A stretch of DNA of 64,000 nucleotides from Pedobacter segetis (GCF_016623585.1 NZ_JAEHFY010000005.1:1-64000), one strand, 5' to 3'. Shown: positions 35,707 through 46,156, counted from the stretch's first letter. The notes: generated by a model not told the origin, from the letters alone. Translations and numbers: made by a program.

Positions 35707-37029
35707 ATGAAGATAGCAGTTATCGGAACAGGGTACGTTGGTTTAGTAACAGGAACTTGTTTGGCAGAAACCGGAAACAATATCACCTGTGTTGATATAG
35801 TGCAAGAAAAGATAGAAAAAATGCGTAGCGGTATCTTGCCCATTTATGAGCCAGGTTTAGACATTCTTTTTCACAGAAACATAGAACAAGGCCGCATAAA
35901 GTTTACCACCGATCTTGCCGAAGCTATAAAAGACGCCGTTATCATATTTTTGGCGTTACCTACGCCCCCCGGGGGCGATGGGAAAGCAGATTTGAGCTAT
36001 GTTTTGGGTGCGGCAAAAGATATTGCAAATTTGATTACCGATTATAAAGTAATCGTAACAAAATCTACCGTACCGGTTGGTACGGCAGATAAAGTAAGGG
36101 CAGCTTTTGAAGAAAACACCTTGGTAGAAGTTGATGTAGTATCTAACCCAGAATTTTTGCGTGAAGGAGTTGCAGTTGATGATTTTATGAAACCAGATAG
36201 GGTTGTGGTTGGCACAAGGAGTGAAAGGGCAAAAAAATTAATGGAAGAACTTTATGCGCCTTATGTAAGATCTGGAAACCCGGTTATATTTATGGACGAG
36301 CGTTCTTCTGAACTTACAAAATATGCCGCAAACTCATTTTTGGCCACAAAAATCACTTTTATGAACGAGGTTGCCAACCTTTGCGAACTGGTGGGTGCCG
36401 ATGTTGATATGGTGCGTAAAGGTGTTGGTGCCGATGACCGAATCGGAAAAAGATTTTTGTTCCCGGGCATTGGTTATGGCGGTAGCTGTTTCCCCAAAGA
36501 TGTTCAAGCATTGGCACTTTCATCCAAAGAATACGAATATGATTTCAAGATTTTGGATGCTGTGATGGAAGTTAACCAATCGCAAAAACTGAAGATCGTG
36601 GAAAAGATGTTGAAATATTACAACAACGATATAAAAGGGAAGAAATTTGCGCTTTGGGGCTTGGCATTTAAACCAGAAACAGATGACATCCGCGAAGCCC
36701 CTGCCTTGTATATTATTGATGAATTGATAAAAGCAGGAGCAGAAATTGTTGCCTATGACCCAGAGGGGATGGAAAACGTAAAGAAATTGAAAGGAGATGT
36801 TTTGGCTTTCGCCGATAATGCCTACCATGCCTTAGAAGGTGCCGATGCCCTGATCATTGCTACAGAATGGCAGGCTTTTAGAAATCCCGACTTTAAACAA
36901 ATGGGAGAGAAATTAAAAAATAAGGTAATATTTGATGGCAGAAACCTTTATGATCTTCATAAAATGATCGATCTTGGATATTATTACAATAGTATTGGCA
37001 GGGCTACGGTAAGCCAAGAAGAAGCATAA
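35707..37029 (+). CDS. ugd: UDP-glucose 6-dehydrogenase
   Basis: The 440-residue enzyme has an N-terminal NAD motif GTGYVG, the catalytic Cys261 in [10 protein letters not shown], and a C-terminal domain ([20 protein letters not shown]). It oxidises UDP-glucose to UDP-glucuronate with two NAD+. The next gene uses that product to make UDP-xylose, so the two form a pathway. First of five plus-strand genes. Confidence 0.96.
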   Translation: MKIAVIGTGYVGLVTGTCLAETGNNITCVDIVQEKIEKMRSGILPIYEPGLDILFHRNIEQGRIKFTTDLAEAIKDAVIIFLALPTPPGGDGKADLSYVLGAAKDIANLITDYKVIVTKSTVPVGTADKVRAAFEENTLVEVDVVSNPEFLREGVAVDDFMKPDRVVVGTRSERAKKLMEELYAPYVRSGNPVIFMDERSSELTKYAANSFLATKITFMNEVANLCELVGADVDMVRKGVGADDRIGKRFLFPGIGYGGSCFPKDVQALALSSKEYEYDFKILDAVMEVNQSQKLKIVEKMLKYYNNDIKGKKFALWGLAFKPETDDIREAPALYIIDELIKAGAEIVAYDPEGMENVKKLKGDVLAFADNAYHALEGADALIIATEWQAFRNPDFKQMGEKLKNKVIFDGRNLYDLHKMIDLGYYYNSIGRATVSQEEA

Positions 37030-37039
37030 AGCAGATAAA

Positions 37040-38032
37040 ATGAGCGTTAAAAAAAGAGTATTGATCACTGGTGCAGCTGGCTTTTTAGGTTCGCACTTAT
37101 GCGATCGTTTTATAAAAGAAGGTTATTATGTAATTGCCATGGACAACCTGATCACAGGCGATTTGGCCAATATCGAGCACCTTTTTAAATTACCAGATTT
37201 TGAGTTCTCGCACCATGATGTATCCAAATTTGTGCATGTACCGGGAGAATTGGATTATATTTTACATTTCGCATCACCTGCAAGCCCTATCGATTATCTA
37301 AAAATCCCGATCCAAACCTTAAAAGTTGGCTCTCTGGGAATACACAATCTTTTGGGTTTGGCCCGAGTGAAAAACGCAAGGCTAATTATTGCTTCAACTT
37401 CTGAAGTTTACGGCGACCCAGCAGTTAATCCGCAACCAGAAGAATATTGGGGAAACGTAAACCCGGTTGGGCCACGAGGTGTTTATGATGAGGCAAAGCG
37501 TTTCCAAGAGGCAATAACAATGGCTTACCATACATTTCATGGGGTAGAGACACGTATCGTAAGGATATTCAATACTTACGGCCCAAGAATGCGCTTAAAT
37601 GATGGTAGGGTTTTGCCTGCTTTTATCGGTCAGGCGTTGCGGGGCGAGGACCTTACCGTTTTTGGGGACGGCACACAAACCCGTTCTTTCTGTTATGTTG
37701 ATGATTTGGTTGAAGGGATTTACAGACTACTTTTATCCGATTATGCACAACCAGTCAACATCGGCAATCCCGATGAGATCACGATCGGTCAGTTTGCCGA
37801 AGAGATCATCAAACTAACGGGGACAAACCAAAAAGTAATTTATAAACCGCTTCCACAAGACGATCCTAAACAACGCCGCCCAGATATTACCAAGGCTAAA
37901 GCGATCTTGAATTGGGAACCCAAAGTTAACAGGGCCGATGGATTAAAAATTACTTACGAATATTTTAAAACCTTATCAAAAGAACAATTAGATAAAATTG
38001 ATCATAAAGACTTTACAAATTACAACAAATAA
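37040..38032 (+). CDS. UDP-glucuronate decarboxylase (UDP-xylose synthase)
   Basis: The 330-residue extended SDR has the NAD motif [10 protein letters not shown], the family-specific [19 protein letters not shown], and the active site STSEVYGDP with YDEAK (Tyr/Lys). The E/Y/R pattern around [18 protein letters not shown] matches UXS rather than GalE or RfbB. It converts UDP-glucuronate to UDP-xylose. It lies 10 bases after ugd and 2 bases before galE. Confidence 0.92.
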   Translation: MSVKKRVLITGAAGFLGSHLCDRFIKEGYYVIAMDNLITGDLANIEHLFKLPDFEFSHHDVSKFVHVPGELDYILHFASPASPIDYLKIPIQTLKVGSLGIHNLLGLARVKNARLIIASTSEVYGDPAVNPQPEEYWGNVNPVGPRGVYDEAKRFQEAITMAYHTFHGVETRIVRIFNTYGPRMRLNDGRVLPAFIGQALRGEDLTVFGDGTQTRSFCYVDDLVEGIYRLLLSDYAQPVNIGNPDEITIGQFAEEIIKLTGTNQKVIYKPLPQDDPKQRRPDITKAKAILNWEPKVNRADGLKITYEYFKTLSKEQLDKIDHKDFTNYNK

Positions 38033-38034
38033 AC

Positions 38035-39063
38035 ATGGGAAATAAAATTTTAGTTACAGGTGGCACCGGGTTTATAGGTTCGCATACTGTTGTTGAGCTT
38101 TATAATGCTGGTTACACGCCTGTAATTGTTGACGACCTTTCTAACTCATCAATAAAGATACTAGACCAGATCGAAAAAATCATTGGCAATAAGCCAGAGT
38201 TCCACCAGTTTGATCTGTGTGATGAGGCCAAAACGGCAGATTTCATTAATTCAAATCCAGATATTAAGGGAATCATCCATTTTGCGGCTTTTAAGGCCGT
38301 TGGCGAATCGGTACAGAAACCGTTAGAATATTATAGAAACAACTTTTTTTCTTTGATAAACCTATTAACTTCTTATAAAGGAAAAAATATCAATTTCGTT
38401 TTTTCTAGTAGCTGCACAGTTTACGGCCAGCCCGATGTTTTACCGGTTACAGAAGAGGCTCCAGTAAAAAAAGCAGAATCTCCTTATGGCAACACCAAAC
38501 AAATTGCTGAAGAAATACTAGCCGAAACCGCCGCTGTAAGCAAGAATTACAATATTGTTGCGCTAAGATATTTTAACCCGGTTGGTGCGCATAAAAGTGC
38601 TTTGATTGGCGAATTACCTATCGGGATACCGCAAAACCTGATTCCCTTTGTTACACAAACAGCCATTGGCAAGAGAGAAAAAATTACAGTTTTTGGTGAT
38701 GATTACAACACCCCAGACGGAAGCTGCGTTAGAGATTACATACATGTAGTTGATCTGGCAAAAGCCCACGTTGCGGCCATTAAACGTATGGAAGAAGGTA
38801 AATCTTCTGATAATTATGAAGTTTTTAACATCGGTACCGGAAAAGGGACTACCGTTTTAGAGATCATCAACGCCTTTGAAAAATCAACCGGCGAGAAACT
38901 GAATTATACCATTGGCCCACGCCGGGCAGGAGACATTGAAAAAGTTTATGGAGATGTAACCAAATCTGCAGAAGCATTAGGTTGGAGAGCCGAGTTAAAT
39001 GTAGATGATATGATGAAATCTGCATGGGAATGGGAAAAATATATTAATGAAAATCCTTTTTAA
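38035..39063 (+). CDS. galE: UDP-glucose 4-epimerase
   Basis: The 342-residue extended SDR has GGTGFIGSHTVVELYNAGY, HFAAFKAVGESVQKPLEYY, SSSCTVYGQP, the active-site YGNTK (Tyr/Lys), and YFNPVGAH with GQ-type substrate residues typical of GalE. It interconverts UDP-glucose and UDP-galactose, or the N-acetyl forms. It follows the UXS gene by 2 bases. A word-repeat hairpin separates it from rfbB. Confidence 0.94.
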   Translation: MGNKILVTGGTGFIGSHTVVELYNAGYTPVIVDDLSNSSIKILDQIEKIIGNKPEFHQFDLCDEAKTADFINSNPDIKGIIHFAAFKAVGESVQKPLEYYRNNFFSLINLLTSYKGKNINFVFSSSCTVYGQPDVLPVTEEAPVKKAESPYGNTKQIAEEILAETAAVSKNYNIVALRYFNPVGAHKSALIGELPIGIPQNLIPFVTQTAIGKREKITVFGDDYNTPDGSCVRDYIHVVDLAKAHVAAIKRMEEGKSSDNYEVFNIGTGKGTTVLEIINAFEKSTGEKLNYTIGPRRAGDIEKVYGDVTKSAEALGWRAELNVDDMMKSAWEWEKYINENPF

Positions 39064-39064
39064 A

Positions 39065-39154
39065 TTTAGATGTGAGTATTGAGATGTGAGTTTCCTCTAG
39101 AATGGAAAACTTGCAAATCATCTCATATCTCATATCTCACTACTCATATCTAAA
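39065..39154. repeat. Word-repeat hairpin (GAGATATGAG class) between galE and rfbB
   Basis: The left arm (39065-39090) reads TTTAGATGTGAGTATTGAGA plus TGTGAG. The reverse complement of the right arm (39129-39154) reads TTTAGATATGAGTAGTGAGA plus TATGAG, so about 23 of 26 positions match. The loop holds further ATGAG words. Close relatives of this element sit at both ends of metH. Confidence 0.8.
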
Positions 39155-39156
39155 AA

Positions 39157-40212
39157 ATGAAAAAAATACTCATTACCGGTGGGGCCGGGTTTATAGGTTC
39201 ACACGTTGTTAGGCGTTTTGTGAACACGTATCCAAATTATAAAATCGTTAATCTGGATAAGCTGACATACGCAGGGAATCTAGAAAATTTGCTCGATATT
39301 GAAAAAGCGGCCAATTACAAGTTTGTGAAAGGTGATATTGTTGATGCCGCCTTTATTCAAGATTTATTTAATAAAGAAAATTTTGATGCGGTTATCCATT
39401 TAGCCGCCGAATCTCATGTTGATCGTTCTATCTCGAATCCGATAGAATTTGTGATGACCAACGTTGTAGGTACTGTGAACTTGTTAAGCGCTGCCAAAAA
39501 AAGTTGGAAAGGCGATTATGAAAAAAAACGTTTCTATCATGTCTCTACAGATGAAGTTTATGGCACTTTGGGCGAAGGAACAGAAATGTTTACCGAAGAA
39601 ACTTCTTACGACCCACATTCCCCATATTCTGCCTCAAAAGCAAGTTCAGATCATTTTGTAAGGGCTTATTTTGATACTTATGGGATGGATTGTGTAATAT
39701 CCAATTGTTCTAATAATTACGGTCCGTTCCATTTCCCAGAGAAATTGATCCCACTTTCTATCCACAATATCAAACAAAATAAGGCCATCCCAATTTACGG
39801 AAAAGGCGAAAATATTAGGGATTGGCTTTGGGTAGAAGACCATGCAAGGGCAATTGATGTTATTTTCCATAAAGCAAAATCTGGCGAAACCTATAATATT
39901 GGTGGGCATAACGAGTGGACCAACATCGATTTGATCAGAACTTTGTGTAAAGTGATGGATAGAAAGTTAGGTAGAGAAGAAGGAACATCAGAAAAGTTGA
40001 TCACTTATGTTACCGATAGAGCTGGCCATGATTTACGTTACGCCATTGATGCCACTAAATTGAAGAACGAATTAGGCTGGGAGCCAAGCTTACAATTTGA
40101 AGAAGGTTTAGAAAAAACGGTTGATTGGTATTTGGCAAACGAAAAATGGCTGAATAACGTTACATCTGGTAACTATCAAAGTTATTACGAAGATCAATAC
40201 CAAAACAGATAA
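39157..40212 (+). CDS. rfbB: dTDP-glucose 4,6-dehydratase
   Basis: The 351-residue extended SDR has the NAD motif GGAGFIGSHVVRRF, the family motifs LAAESHVDRSI, STDEVYGTLG (Asp/Glu), YSASKASSDH (Tyr/Lys) and NCSNNYGPFHFPEKLIPL. It makes the 4-keto-6-deoxy intermediate used for rhamnose and other deoxysugars. The companion rfbA, rfbC and rfbD genes are not here. Its ATG lies 2 bases after a hairpin element. Confidence 0.95.
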   Translation: MKKILITGGAGFIGSHVVRRFVNTYPNYKIVNLDKLTYAGNLENLLDIEKAANYKFVKGDIVDAAFIQDLFNKENFDAVIHLAAESHVDRSISNPIEFVMTNVVGTVNLLSAAKKSWKGDYEKKRFYHVSTDEVYGTLGEGTEMFTEETSYDPHSPYSASKASSDHFVRAYFDTYGMDCVISNCSNNYGPFHFPEKLIPLSIHNIKQNKAIPIYGKGENIRDWLWVEDHARAIDVIFHKAKSGETYNIGGHNEWTNIDLIRTLCKVMDRKLGREEGTSEKLITYVTDRAGHDLRYAIDATKLKNELGWEPSLQFEEGLEKTVDWYLANEKWLNNVTSGNYQSYYEDQYQNR

Positions 40213-40950
40213 ATGTTAGGTCTTTTTAAAAAGAAGAATAAAACACCAAGATTTGATTTTAGTAACATAGGGGTTGATATGCACTCGCATATCTTGCCCG
40301 GCATTGATGATGGTGCGCCAACCCTAAGGGAATCCATCATGATGATCAAACGGTTTCAAGAACTCGGTTTTAAAAAACTGATTGCAACGCCACATATCAT
40401 GGCAGATTATTATCGCAATACCCCAGAAACCATTAATAAAGCGTTAGATGAACTGCTGGAAGGATTGGTAAAACAAAATATCGATATACAAATTGAAGCC
40501 GCTGCCGAATATTATTTAGATGAAACCTTTGAAAACAAAATCAATAAAGGAAACCTAATGGCCATGGGCGGGAATTATGTTTTGTTCGAGCTTTCTTACA
40601 TCAACTATCCAAATAACATCAAAGAGATTATACAAAGATTAAATGATAAAGGCTTAAAGCCGATTTTAGCACACCCCGAGCGTTACCCTTATTTAGGCTC
40701 GATAGAAAACTATTACAAGATTAAGGATTATGGATGTTATTTTCAGCTGAACACCATTTCTTTGAGCGGATATTACGGGAAACAAGTGCAGAAAACAGCT
40801 GAAGAGTTGGTAGATAATTTGATGGTGGATTTTATAGGGTCTGATATGCACCACTTAAAACACGCAGATGCCTTAAAACAAAGTCTTTTTACTCCCCATT
40901 TAAAAACCCTTTTTGAAGAAACTGCCTTGCAGAATATAATGTTGAAGTGA
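40213..40950 (+). CDS. CpsB/YwqE-type tyrosine-protein phosphatase (PHP fold)
   Basis: The 245-residue PHP-family enzyme has metal-binding motifs DMHSHILPGIDDG, ATPHIMADYY, LAHPERYPYL and GSDMHH. Its relatives remove phosphate from Tyr-rich tails of polysaccharide co-polymerase kinases and so control capsule export. No such kinase is encoded nearby. The ATG follows the rfbB stop directly (TAAATG). Confidence 0.9.
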   Translation: MLGLFKKKNKTPRFDFSNIGVDMHSHILPGIDDGAPTLRESIMMIKRFQELGFKKLIATPHIMADYYRNTPETINKALDELLEGLVKQNIDIQIEAAAEYYLDETFENKINKGNLMAMGGNYVLFELSYINYPNNIKEIIQRLNDKGLKPILAHPERYPYLGSIENYYKIKDYGCYFQLNTISLSGYYGKQVQKTAEELVDNLMVDFIGSDMHHLKHADALKQSLFTPHLKTLFEETALQNIMLK

Positions 40951-41099
40951 TTTAAAATTAGAAACTCTCTATGAAGAATTTTTGAGCTTTTTCTAAAACA
41001 GCTTAAGCTTACTATGAAAACCAATAAAAGAATTATTAATAAAAACAATAAAATGATTTCTGCAGCTCCTAATCACATAATATATAGGCTTAGGTATAA

Positions 41100-42056
41100 T
41101 TAAAAAATCGCTTTTGCTATATTATAAGTTTGCTCTGGTTTGCCCATGGTATAAAAATGTAAAACCGGGACACCAAAATCTATCAATTCTTTACATTGCT
41201 GGACCATAAATTCTGTACCTACTTTTTTAACATCTTTGCTATTTTTACATTCTTGTACTGCTTCGCTCAAATCTTCTGGCAAATCTATATGGAAAATTTT
41301 AGGCAGTGCAACCAATTGCCCCAATGCGCTTATGGGTTTTAGACCTGGAATAATAGGAACGTTAATGTCGTTTTCTCTACATTTCTTCACAAAATCAAAA
41401 TATTTTTGGTTATCAAAAAACATTTGGGTTACAATAAACTCGGCTCCGGCATCCACTTTTTGTTTTAAAAATTTAAAATCGGTTTTTAGGTTTGGTGCTT
41501 CAAAATGCTTCTCTGGGTAACCTGCAACACCAATACAGAAATCGCTATTGCAATCTGAGGTTACATCTTCATGTAAAAATTTACCCGCATTATGATCTTT
41601 AATGTGTTTTATCAAATCGGTTGCGTAGCAATGCCCGCCTTTGGTTGGTATAAAAGACGGGTCGGTTTTGCGGGCATCGCCCCTAAGGGCTAAAACATTA
41701 TCTATACCTAAAAACTGAAGATCGATCAAGGCATTTTCGGTCTCCTCTTTGGTAAAACCCCCACAAATTAAATGAGGAACTGCATCTACCCCATATTTAT
41801 TGATGATGGCGGCGCAGATAGCGATCGTACCCGGTCTTTTTCTGTACGATACCTTTTCTAAGAGCCCGTTTTCCTTTTCTTTGTAGATATAATCTTCCCT
41901 TAAAGAAGTAACATCTATAAACGGTGGTTTAAACTCCATTAAAGGATCTATGGCATCATAGATCCATTGGATGCTTTGCCCTTTGATGGGCGGTAAAAGT
42001 TCAAAAGAAAAAAGCGTTTTGCCTTTTGCGTTTTTTATGTGATCTGTGATTTTCAT
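41100..42056 (-). CDS. metF: Methylenetetrahydrofolate reductase
   Basis: The 318-residue TIM-barrel flavoenzyme has FELLPPIKG with its catalytic Glu, VTSLREDY, the FAD-contact LALRGDARKTDP, and FIVTQMFFDNQKYFDFVKKCR. It reduces methylene-THF to methyl-THF, the methyl donor of MetH. It lies downstream of metH on the same strand and probably shares the SAM-controlled transcript. Confidence 0.96.
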   Translation of the reverse strand: MKITDHIKNAKGKTLFSFELLPPIKGQSIQWIYDAIDPLMEFKPPFIDVTSLREDYIYKEKENGLLEKVSYRKRPGTIAICAAIINKYGVDAVPHLICGGFTKEETENALIDLQFLGIDNVLALRGDARKTDPSFIPTKGGHCYATDLIKHIKDHNAGKFLHEDVTSDCNSDFCIGVAGYPEKHFEAPNLKTDFKFLKQKVDAGAEFIVTQMFFDNQKYFDFVKKCRENDINVPIIPGLKPISALGQLVALPKIFHIDLPEDLSEAVQECKNSKDVKKVGTEFMVQQCKELIDFGVPVLHFYTMGKPEQTYNIAKAIF

Positions 42057-42071
42057 TTTATTCGGTCTTGG

Positions 42072-42144
42072 GTAGTGAGTATTGCGTATTGAGATTATCG
42101 CTTTAAAGAGCTCTCAATACTCACGTCTCAATTCTCATATCTAT
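42072..42144. repeat. Word-repeat hairpin (GAGATATGAG class) between metH and metF
   Basis: The left arm (42072-42094) reads GTAGTGAGTATTGCGTATTG plus AGA. The reverse complement of the right arm (42111-42144) holds ATAGATATGAGAATTGAGAC followed by GTGAGTATTGAGAG. It shares words with 39065-39154 and 46066-46156. Confidence 0.7.
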
Positions 42145-42145
42145 T

Positions 42146-45100
42146 TTAATAACCTAAATTCGGGCTCAACCATCTTTCTGCCGTTTCTAGATCCATGCCT
42201 TTTCTAATTGCGTAATCTTGTACTTGGTCTTTATCTATTTTTCCAAGCCCAAAATATCTGGCTTCTGGGTTAGCGAAATAAAAACCGCTTACTGCTGCCG
42301 TTGGATACATGGCAAAACTTTCGGTTATTTTTAACCCGATTTTAGTTTCTGCATCTAGCAACTGCCAAAGGGTTGCTTTTTCTGTATGATCTGGGCAGGC
42401 CGGGTAACCGGGTGCGGGCCTTATGCCTTGATATTTTTCTTTGATCAAAGATTCTTTATCCAATTCTTCATCTTGTGCATATCCCCAAAAATCTTTGCGC
42501 ACCAATTCATGCAATTTCTCTGCGAAAGCTTCTGCCAATCTATCTGCCAAGGCCTTGGTCATAATGCTGTTGTAATCATCATGGTCTTTCATAAATTCGG
42601 CAACCAACTCATCGCAACCATGCCCTGTTGTTACTGCAAAACCACCAAAATAATCTTGTATCCCGGTTTCTTTTGGGGCTATAAAATCTGATAAAGCGTA
42701 ATAAGGTTCGCCTTTGGCTTTTTCTGCCTGCTGGCGGAGGGTGTGTATGGCTACCTTGTGTTGTTGATTAGTTTGTGATCGGTTTTCGGTAATCGGTTGA
42801 TTTGCATTTTCGGCTTTGCATTGTTGATTAGTTTGTGATCGGTTTTCGGTAATCGGTTGATTTGCGACCGTATTTACCGATGACTGATCGCCGACATACA
42901 ACTGATTACCATTTACCGATAACTCAATATCATCACCAACAGCATTTGCTGGCCAAAAACCGAAAACTGCTTTTGCCGTTAAAAGTTTTTCATCAACAAT
43001 TCTTTTAAGTAAAGCTTGGGCATCGTCAAAAAGTTTCTTTGCTTCTATGCCTACAAATTTATCGTCAAATATTTTTGGGTAAGAGCCTCTTAACTCCCAA
43101 GTATGGAAAAAAGGGGTCCAATCTATATAAGGCACCAGTTCTTCTAAAGGATAATTTTCGATAACTTTAGTGCCGGTAAATTTTGGTGCCTTAGGAACAT
43201 AATTATCCAAATCAATTTTATACCTGTTATTTCTAGCATCATTGATGCTCAAGAACGATTTTACAACTTTCTTTTTATTGTAATTATCCCTGGTAGTATG
43301 GTAATCGTCTTTTAGTGTTTTAATGTAATCTTCCTTGGTTTCTTTTGCCAACAAATTGCTACAAACGCCCACGCTTCTTGATGCGTCTAAAACATGGACA
43401 ACTGCACCTTTATAATGAGGGTCGACTTTTACGGCGGTATGTATTCTTGAAGTTGTTGCACCGCCAATTAGCAAGGGAATATCAAAACCCTCACGATCCA
43501 TTTCTTTGGCAAAATGCACCATTTCATCTAATGAGGGGGTAATCAATCCGCTTAAACCAATAATATCGACCTCGTGTTTCTTGGCCTCCTCAATTATCTT
43601 ATTTGCTGGCACCATTACGCCCAAATCAATAACTTCAAAATTGTTACAGGCTAAAACAACGCCAACAATATTCTTCCCAATATCATGGACATCGCCTTTA
43701 ACAGTAGCCATTAAAACTTTACCCGCACTACTACTTGCCCCAGAAACTTTGCCCGCTTCTATGTATGGCATTAAAATAGCTACGGCTTTTTTCATTACCC
43801 TTGCCGATTTTACTACTTGTGGCAAAAACATTTTTCCGGCACCAAACAAATCGCCAACTATGTTCATACCGTCCATTAATGGCCCTTCTATCACTTCAAT
43901 TGGGAAAGGATATTGTAAACGGGCTTCTTCTACATCAATATCTATGTAATCTACTATACCTTTGATCAAGGCGTGGGCAAGGCGGCTTTGAACAGATTCT
44001 TTCCGCCATGCTTCATCTTTTACAATAACTTTACCTTTGTTTTTTACCGTTTCTGCATAATCAACCAAAATCTCTGTCGCATCTGGGCGGCGATTTAAAA
44101 GCACATCCTCTACCTTTTCTAAAAGCTCTTTCGGTATTTCCTCATAAACTTCTAACATCCCGGCGTTTACAATTCCCATATCTAACCCGGCTTTTATGGC
44201 GTGGTATAAAAACGCAGAGTGCATGGCCTCACGAACGGTATTGTTTCCTCTAAAAGAGAAAGAGATATTGGAAACACCGCCACTCACTTTTGCATACGGA
44301 AGGTTTTCTTTGATCCACCTAGTGGCATTGATAAAATCTACCGCATAATTGTTATGCTCTTCTAATCCCGTGGCAACGGTTAAAATATTGGGATCAAAGA
44401 TGATATCCTGTGGCGGAAAATTAACTTCATTTACCAAAATATCGTAAGAACGTTTACAAATCTCTTTTCTGCGTTCTAAATTATCGGCTTGGCCATTTTC
44501 ATCAAAAGCCATCACAACCGTAGCCGCACCATATTGTTTGATCTTATGTGCGTATTCTTTAAACTTTTCTTCTCCTTCTTTTAACGATATTGAGTTTACG
44601 ATACCTTTTCCTTGTAAACATTTTAACCCTGCTTCGATCACGCTCCATTTAGAAGAATCTACCATTATCGGTAGTTTAGAAATATCAGGTTCTGATGCGA
44701 TGAGGTTCAAGAACTTGGTCATGGCGGCCTCAGAATCTAACATTCCTTCATCCATATTTACATCTATGATCTGTGCGCCGCCTTCTACCTGTTGCCTTGC
44801 GATGGATAGTGCCGTATCGAAATCGCCAGATAAAATAAGCTTAGAGAATTTTGGAGAGCCGGTTACGTTTGTGCGCTCGCCAACGTTTACAAACATGGTA
44901 TCTGGCTTTATGGTAACGGCTTCTAAGCCAGAAAGACGCATATAAGGTTCTCTTTCTGGGATTTTCCTTGGCGGATATTTCTTGGCTTTTTCTGCCATTG
45001 CCCTAATATGGTCTGGCGTGGTTCCACAACATCCACCAATTACGTTTACAAAACCCGATGACATAAAATCATCTACCAAAGTTGCGGTCTCTGAAGCTGT

Positions 45101-46057
45101 TTCGTCATATTCACCAAATTCGTTTGGTAGGCCTGCGTTTGGATAAGCGGTAACAAACATATCTGCTTTTTCAGAAAGTTCTTCAATATGCGGGCGCATA
45201 TCTTTTGCGCCCAAAGCACAGTTTAAACCAATTGAAAGCAAATTACCATGGCGCATAGAATTTAAAAATGCTTCTACGGTTTGCCCGGATAGTGTCCTTC
45301 CGGATGCGTCTGTAATGGTACCAGAGATCATGATATCGAGCCTAAGCCTTACACTACGTCCCTTTTTAGGGGAGTGGGATGCCTGTCCTGTTTCAATTTC
45401 TTTTGAATAAACCGATCTAGATATATTTTTTGGGAGTTCTTGGGCTTTTTCTAATTTCTCGTTAAGCTCTTTTTCATATCGTTTGATAGCGAAAATGGCA
45501 GCTTTTGCATTTAAGGTATCAAAAATTGTTTCTACTAAAAGTAGATCTGCACCGCCATCAACCAAACCTCTTACTTGCTCATAATATGCCTCTTCTAATT
45601 CTTCGTAAGAAATTGCCCTAAAACCAGGGTCGTTTACATCTGGCGACATAGAAAGCGTACGATTGGTTGGGCCAACCGCTCCGGCTACAAAACGTGGTTT
45701 CTCTGGGTTTTTTTTGGTGTATTCTGTGGCTATTTCTTTGGCTATTCTTGCGCCTTCAAAACTTAGTTCGTAAGATAGGTCTTCCATGCCATAATCGGCC
45801 ATTGAGATACGTTGTGTACTAAAAGTATTGGTCTCTATAATATCTGCGCCGGCATCTAAATATGCTGCATGAACAGCTTTGATCACATCGGGGCGAGTAA
45901 TATTTAATAAATCATTATTCCCCTTAACATCTAACGGATGGTCTTTAAATCTTTCTCCACGGAAATCCTCTTCAGTTAGTTTATATTGCTGAATCATGGT
46001 GCCCATCGCACCATCTATAATGAGTATTCTTTTTTCTAATTCTTTTCTGATATCCAT
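42146..46057 (-). CDS. metH: Cobalamin-dependent methionine synthase
   Basis: The 1303-residue multidomain enzyme has a homocysteine domain (about 1-350, zinc cysteines in [10 protein letters not shown]), a methyl-THF domain (about 375-640), a cap and B12 domain (about 670-910, cobalt-ligand H791 in DVHDIGKN) and the SAM-binding reactivation domain (about 930-1303, [11 protein letters not shown]). It makes methionine from homocysteine. The start is ATG 46057 ([19 protein letters not shown]). The frame is open 24 codons further, but that stretch is only a hairpin element. Two extra segments are inserted in frame, at residues about 208-240 and 1050-1100. Both look like repeat DNA. Confidence 0.96.
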   Translation of the reverse strand: MDIRKELEKRILIIDGAMGTMIQQYKLTEEDFRGERFKDHPLDVKGNNDLLNITRPDVIKAVHAAYLDAGADIIETNTFSTQRISMADYGMEDLSYELSFEGARIAKEIATEYTKKNPEKPRFVAGAVGPTNRTLSMSPDVNDPGFRAISYEELEEAYYEQVRGLVDGGADLLLVETIFDTLNAKAAIFAIKRYEKELNEKLEKAQELPKNISRSVYSKEIETGQASHSPKKGRSVRLRLDIMISGTITDASGRTLSGQTVEAFLNSMRHGNLLSIGLNCALGAKDMRPHIEELSEKADMFVTAYPNAGLPNEFGEYDETASETATLVDDFMSSGFVNVIGGCCGTTPDHIRAMAEKAKKYPPRKIPEREPYMRLSGLEAVTIKPDTMFVNVGERTNVTGSPKFSKLILSGDFDTALSIARQQVEGGAQIIDVNMDEGMLDSEAAMTKFLNLIASEPDISKLPIMVDSSKWSVIEAGLKCLQGKGIVNSISLKEGEEKFKEYAHKIKQYGAATVVMAFDENGQADNLERRKEICKRSYDILVNEVNFPPQDIIFDPNILTVATGLEEHNNYAVDFINATRWIKENLPYAKVSGGVSNISFSFRGNNTVREAMHSAFLYHAIKAGLDMGIVNAGMLEVYEEIPKELLEKVEDVLLNRRPDATEILVDYAETVKNKGKVIVKDEAWRKESVQSRLAHALIKGIVDYIDIDVEEARLQYPFPIEVIEGPLMDGMNIVGDLFGAGKMFLPQVVKSARVMKKAVAILMPYIEAGKVSGASSSAGKVLMATVKGDVHDIGKNIVGVVLACNNFEVIDLGVMVPANKIIEEAKKHEVDIIGLSGLITPSLDEMVHFAKEMDREGFDIPLLIGGATTSRIHTAVKVDPHYKGAVVHVLDASRSVGVCSNLLAKETKEDYIKTLKDDYHTTRDNYNKKKVVKSFLSINDARNNRYKIDLDNYVPKAPKFTGTKVIENYPLEELVPYIDWTPFFHTWELRGSYPKIFDDKFVGIEAKKLFDDAQALLKRIVDEKLLTAKAVFGFWPANAVGDDIELSVNGNQLYVGDQSSVNTVANQPITENRSQTNQQCKAENANQPITENRSQTNQQHKVAIHTLRQQAEKAKGEPYYALSDFIAPKETGIQDYFGGFAVTTGHGCDELVAEFMKDHDDYNSIMTKALADRLAEAFAEKLHELVRKDFWGYAQDEELDKESLIKEKYQGIRPAPGYPACPDHTEKATLWQLLDAETKIGLKITESFAMYPTAAVSGFYFANPEARYFGLGKIDKDQVQDYAIRKGMDLETAERWLSPNLGY
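42757..42915. repeat. In-frame repeat insertion in metH with 60-base period
   Basis: A perfect 45-base direct repeat occurs at 42761-42805 and 42821-42865, period 60 (20 codons). It is made of TCGGTAATCGGTTG-like words. Related inverted words (ATTTACCGAT, ACTGATTACC) follow to 42915, giving the style of the intergenic hairpins. It encodes [13 protein letters not shown] twice, in the reactivation domain before the native [13 protein letters not shown]. Confidence 0.85.
45343..45430. repeat. Second in-frame insertion in metH
   Basis: Encodes about 32 residues ([20 protein letters not shown]...RLRLD) between [12 protein letters not shown] and [14 protein letters not shown]. Other MetH proteins have only a short loop there. 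The coding strand contains a hairpin-like CACTCCCCT-aaa-AGGG...AGTG. The frame is kept. Confidence 0.6.
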
Positions 46058-46065
46058 TGTTTTGT

Positions 46066-46156
46066 TAGATATGAGAATTGAGATGCGAGATATGAGATGA
46101 ACTGAAAGCGGGATAAAGCTTATTCTCAAATCTCAAATCTATTATCTCAAATCTAA
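46066..46156. repeat. Word-repeat hairpin (GAGATATGAG class) in the metH leader
   Basis: The left arm (46066-46099) reads TAGATATGAGAATTGAGATG followed by CGAGATATGAGAT. The reverse complement of the right arm (46121-46156) reads TTAGATTTGAGATAATAGAT followed by TTGAGATTTGAGAATA. It lies between the SAM riboswitch and the metH start codon. Confidence 0.75.

Noticed and set aside
42720-42745. A further copy of the rpsB-tsf palindrome inside metH (CTCCGCCAGCAGGCAG-like)
   Set aside because: It encodes the native [10 protein letters not shown] stretch conserved in MetH, and the palindrome is imperfect.
42757-42915. CRISPR-like direct repeats
   Set aside because: Only two copies of a 45-base repeat with a 15-base spacer, inside the metH frame, and no cas genes nearby.
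46058-46129. 24-codon N-terminal extension of MetH
   Set aside because: It is just translation of a hairpin element; [19 protein letters not shown] is the family start.
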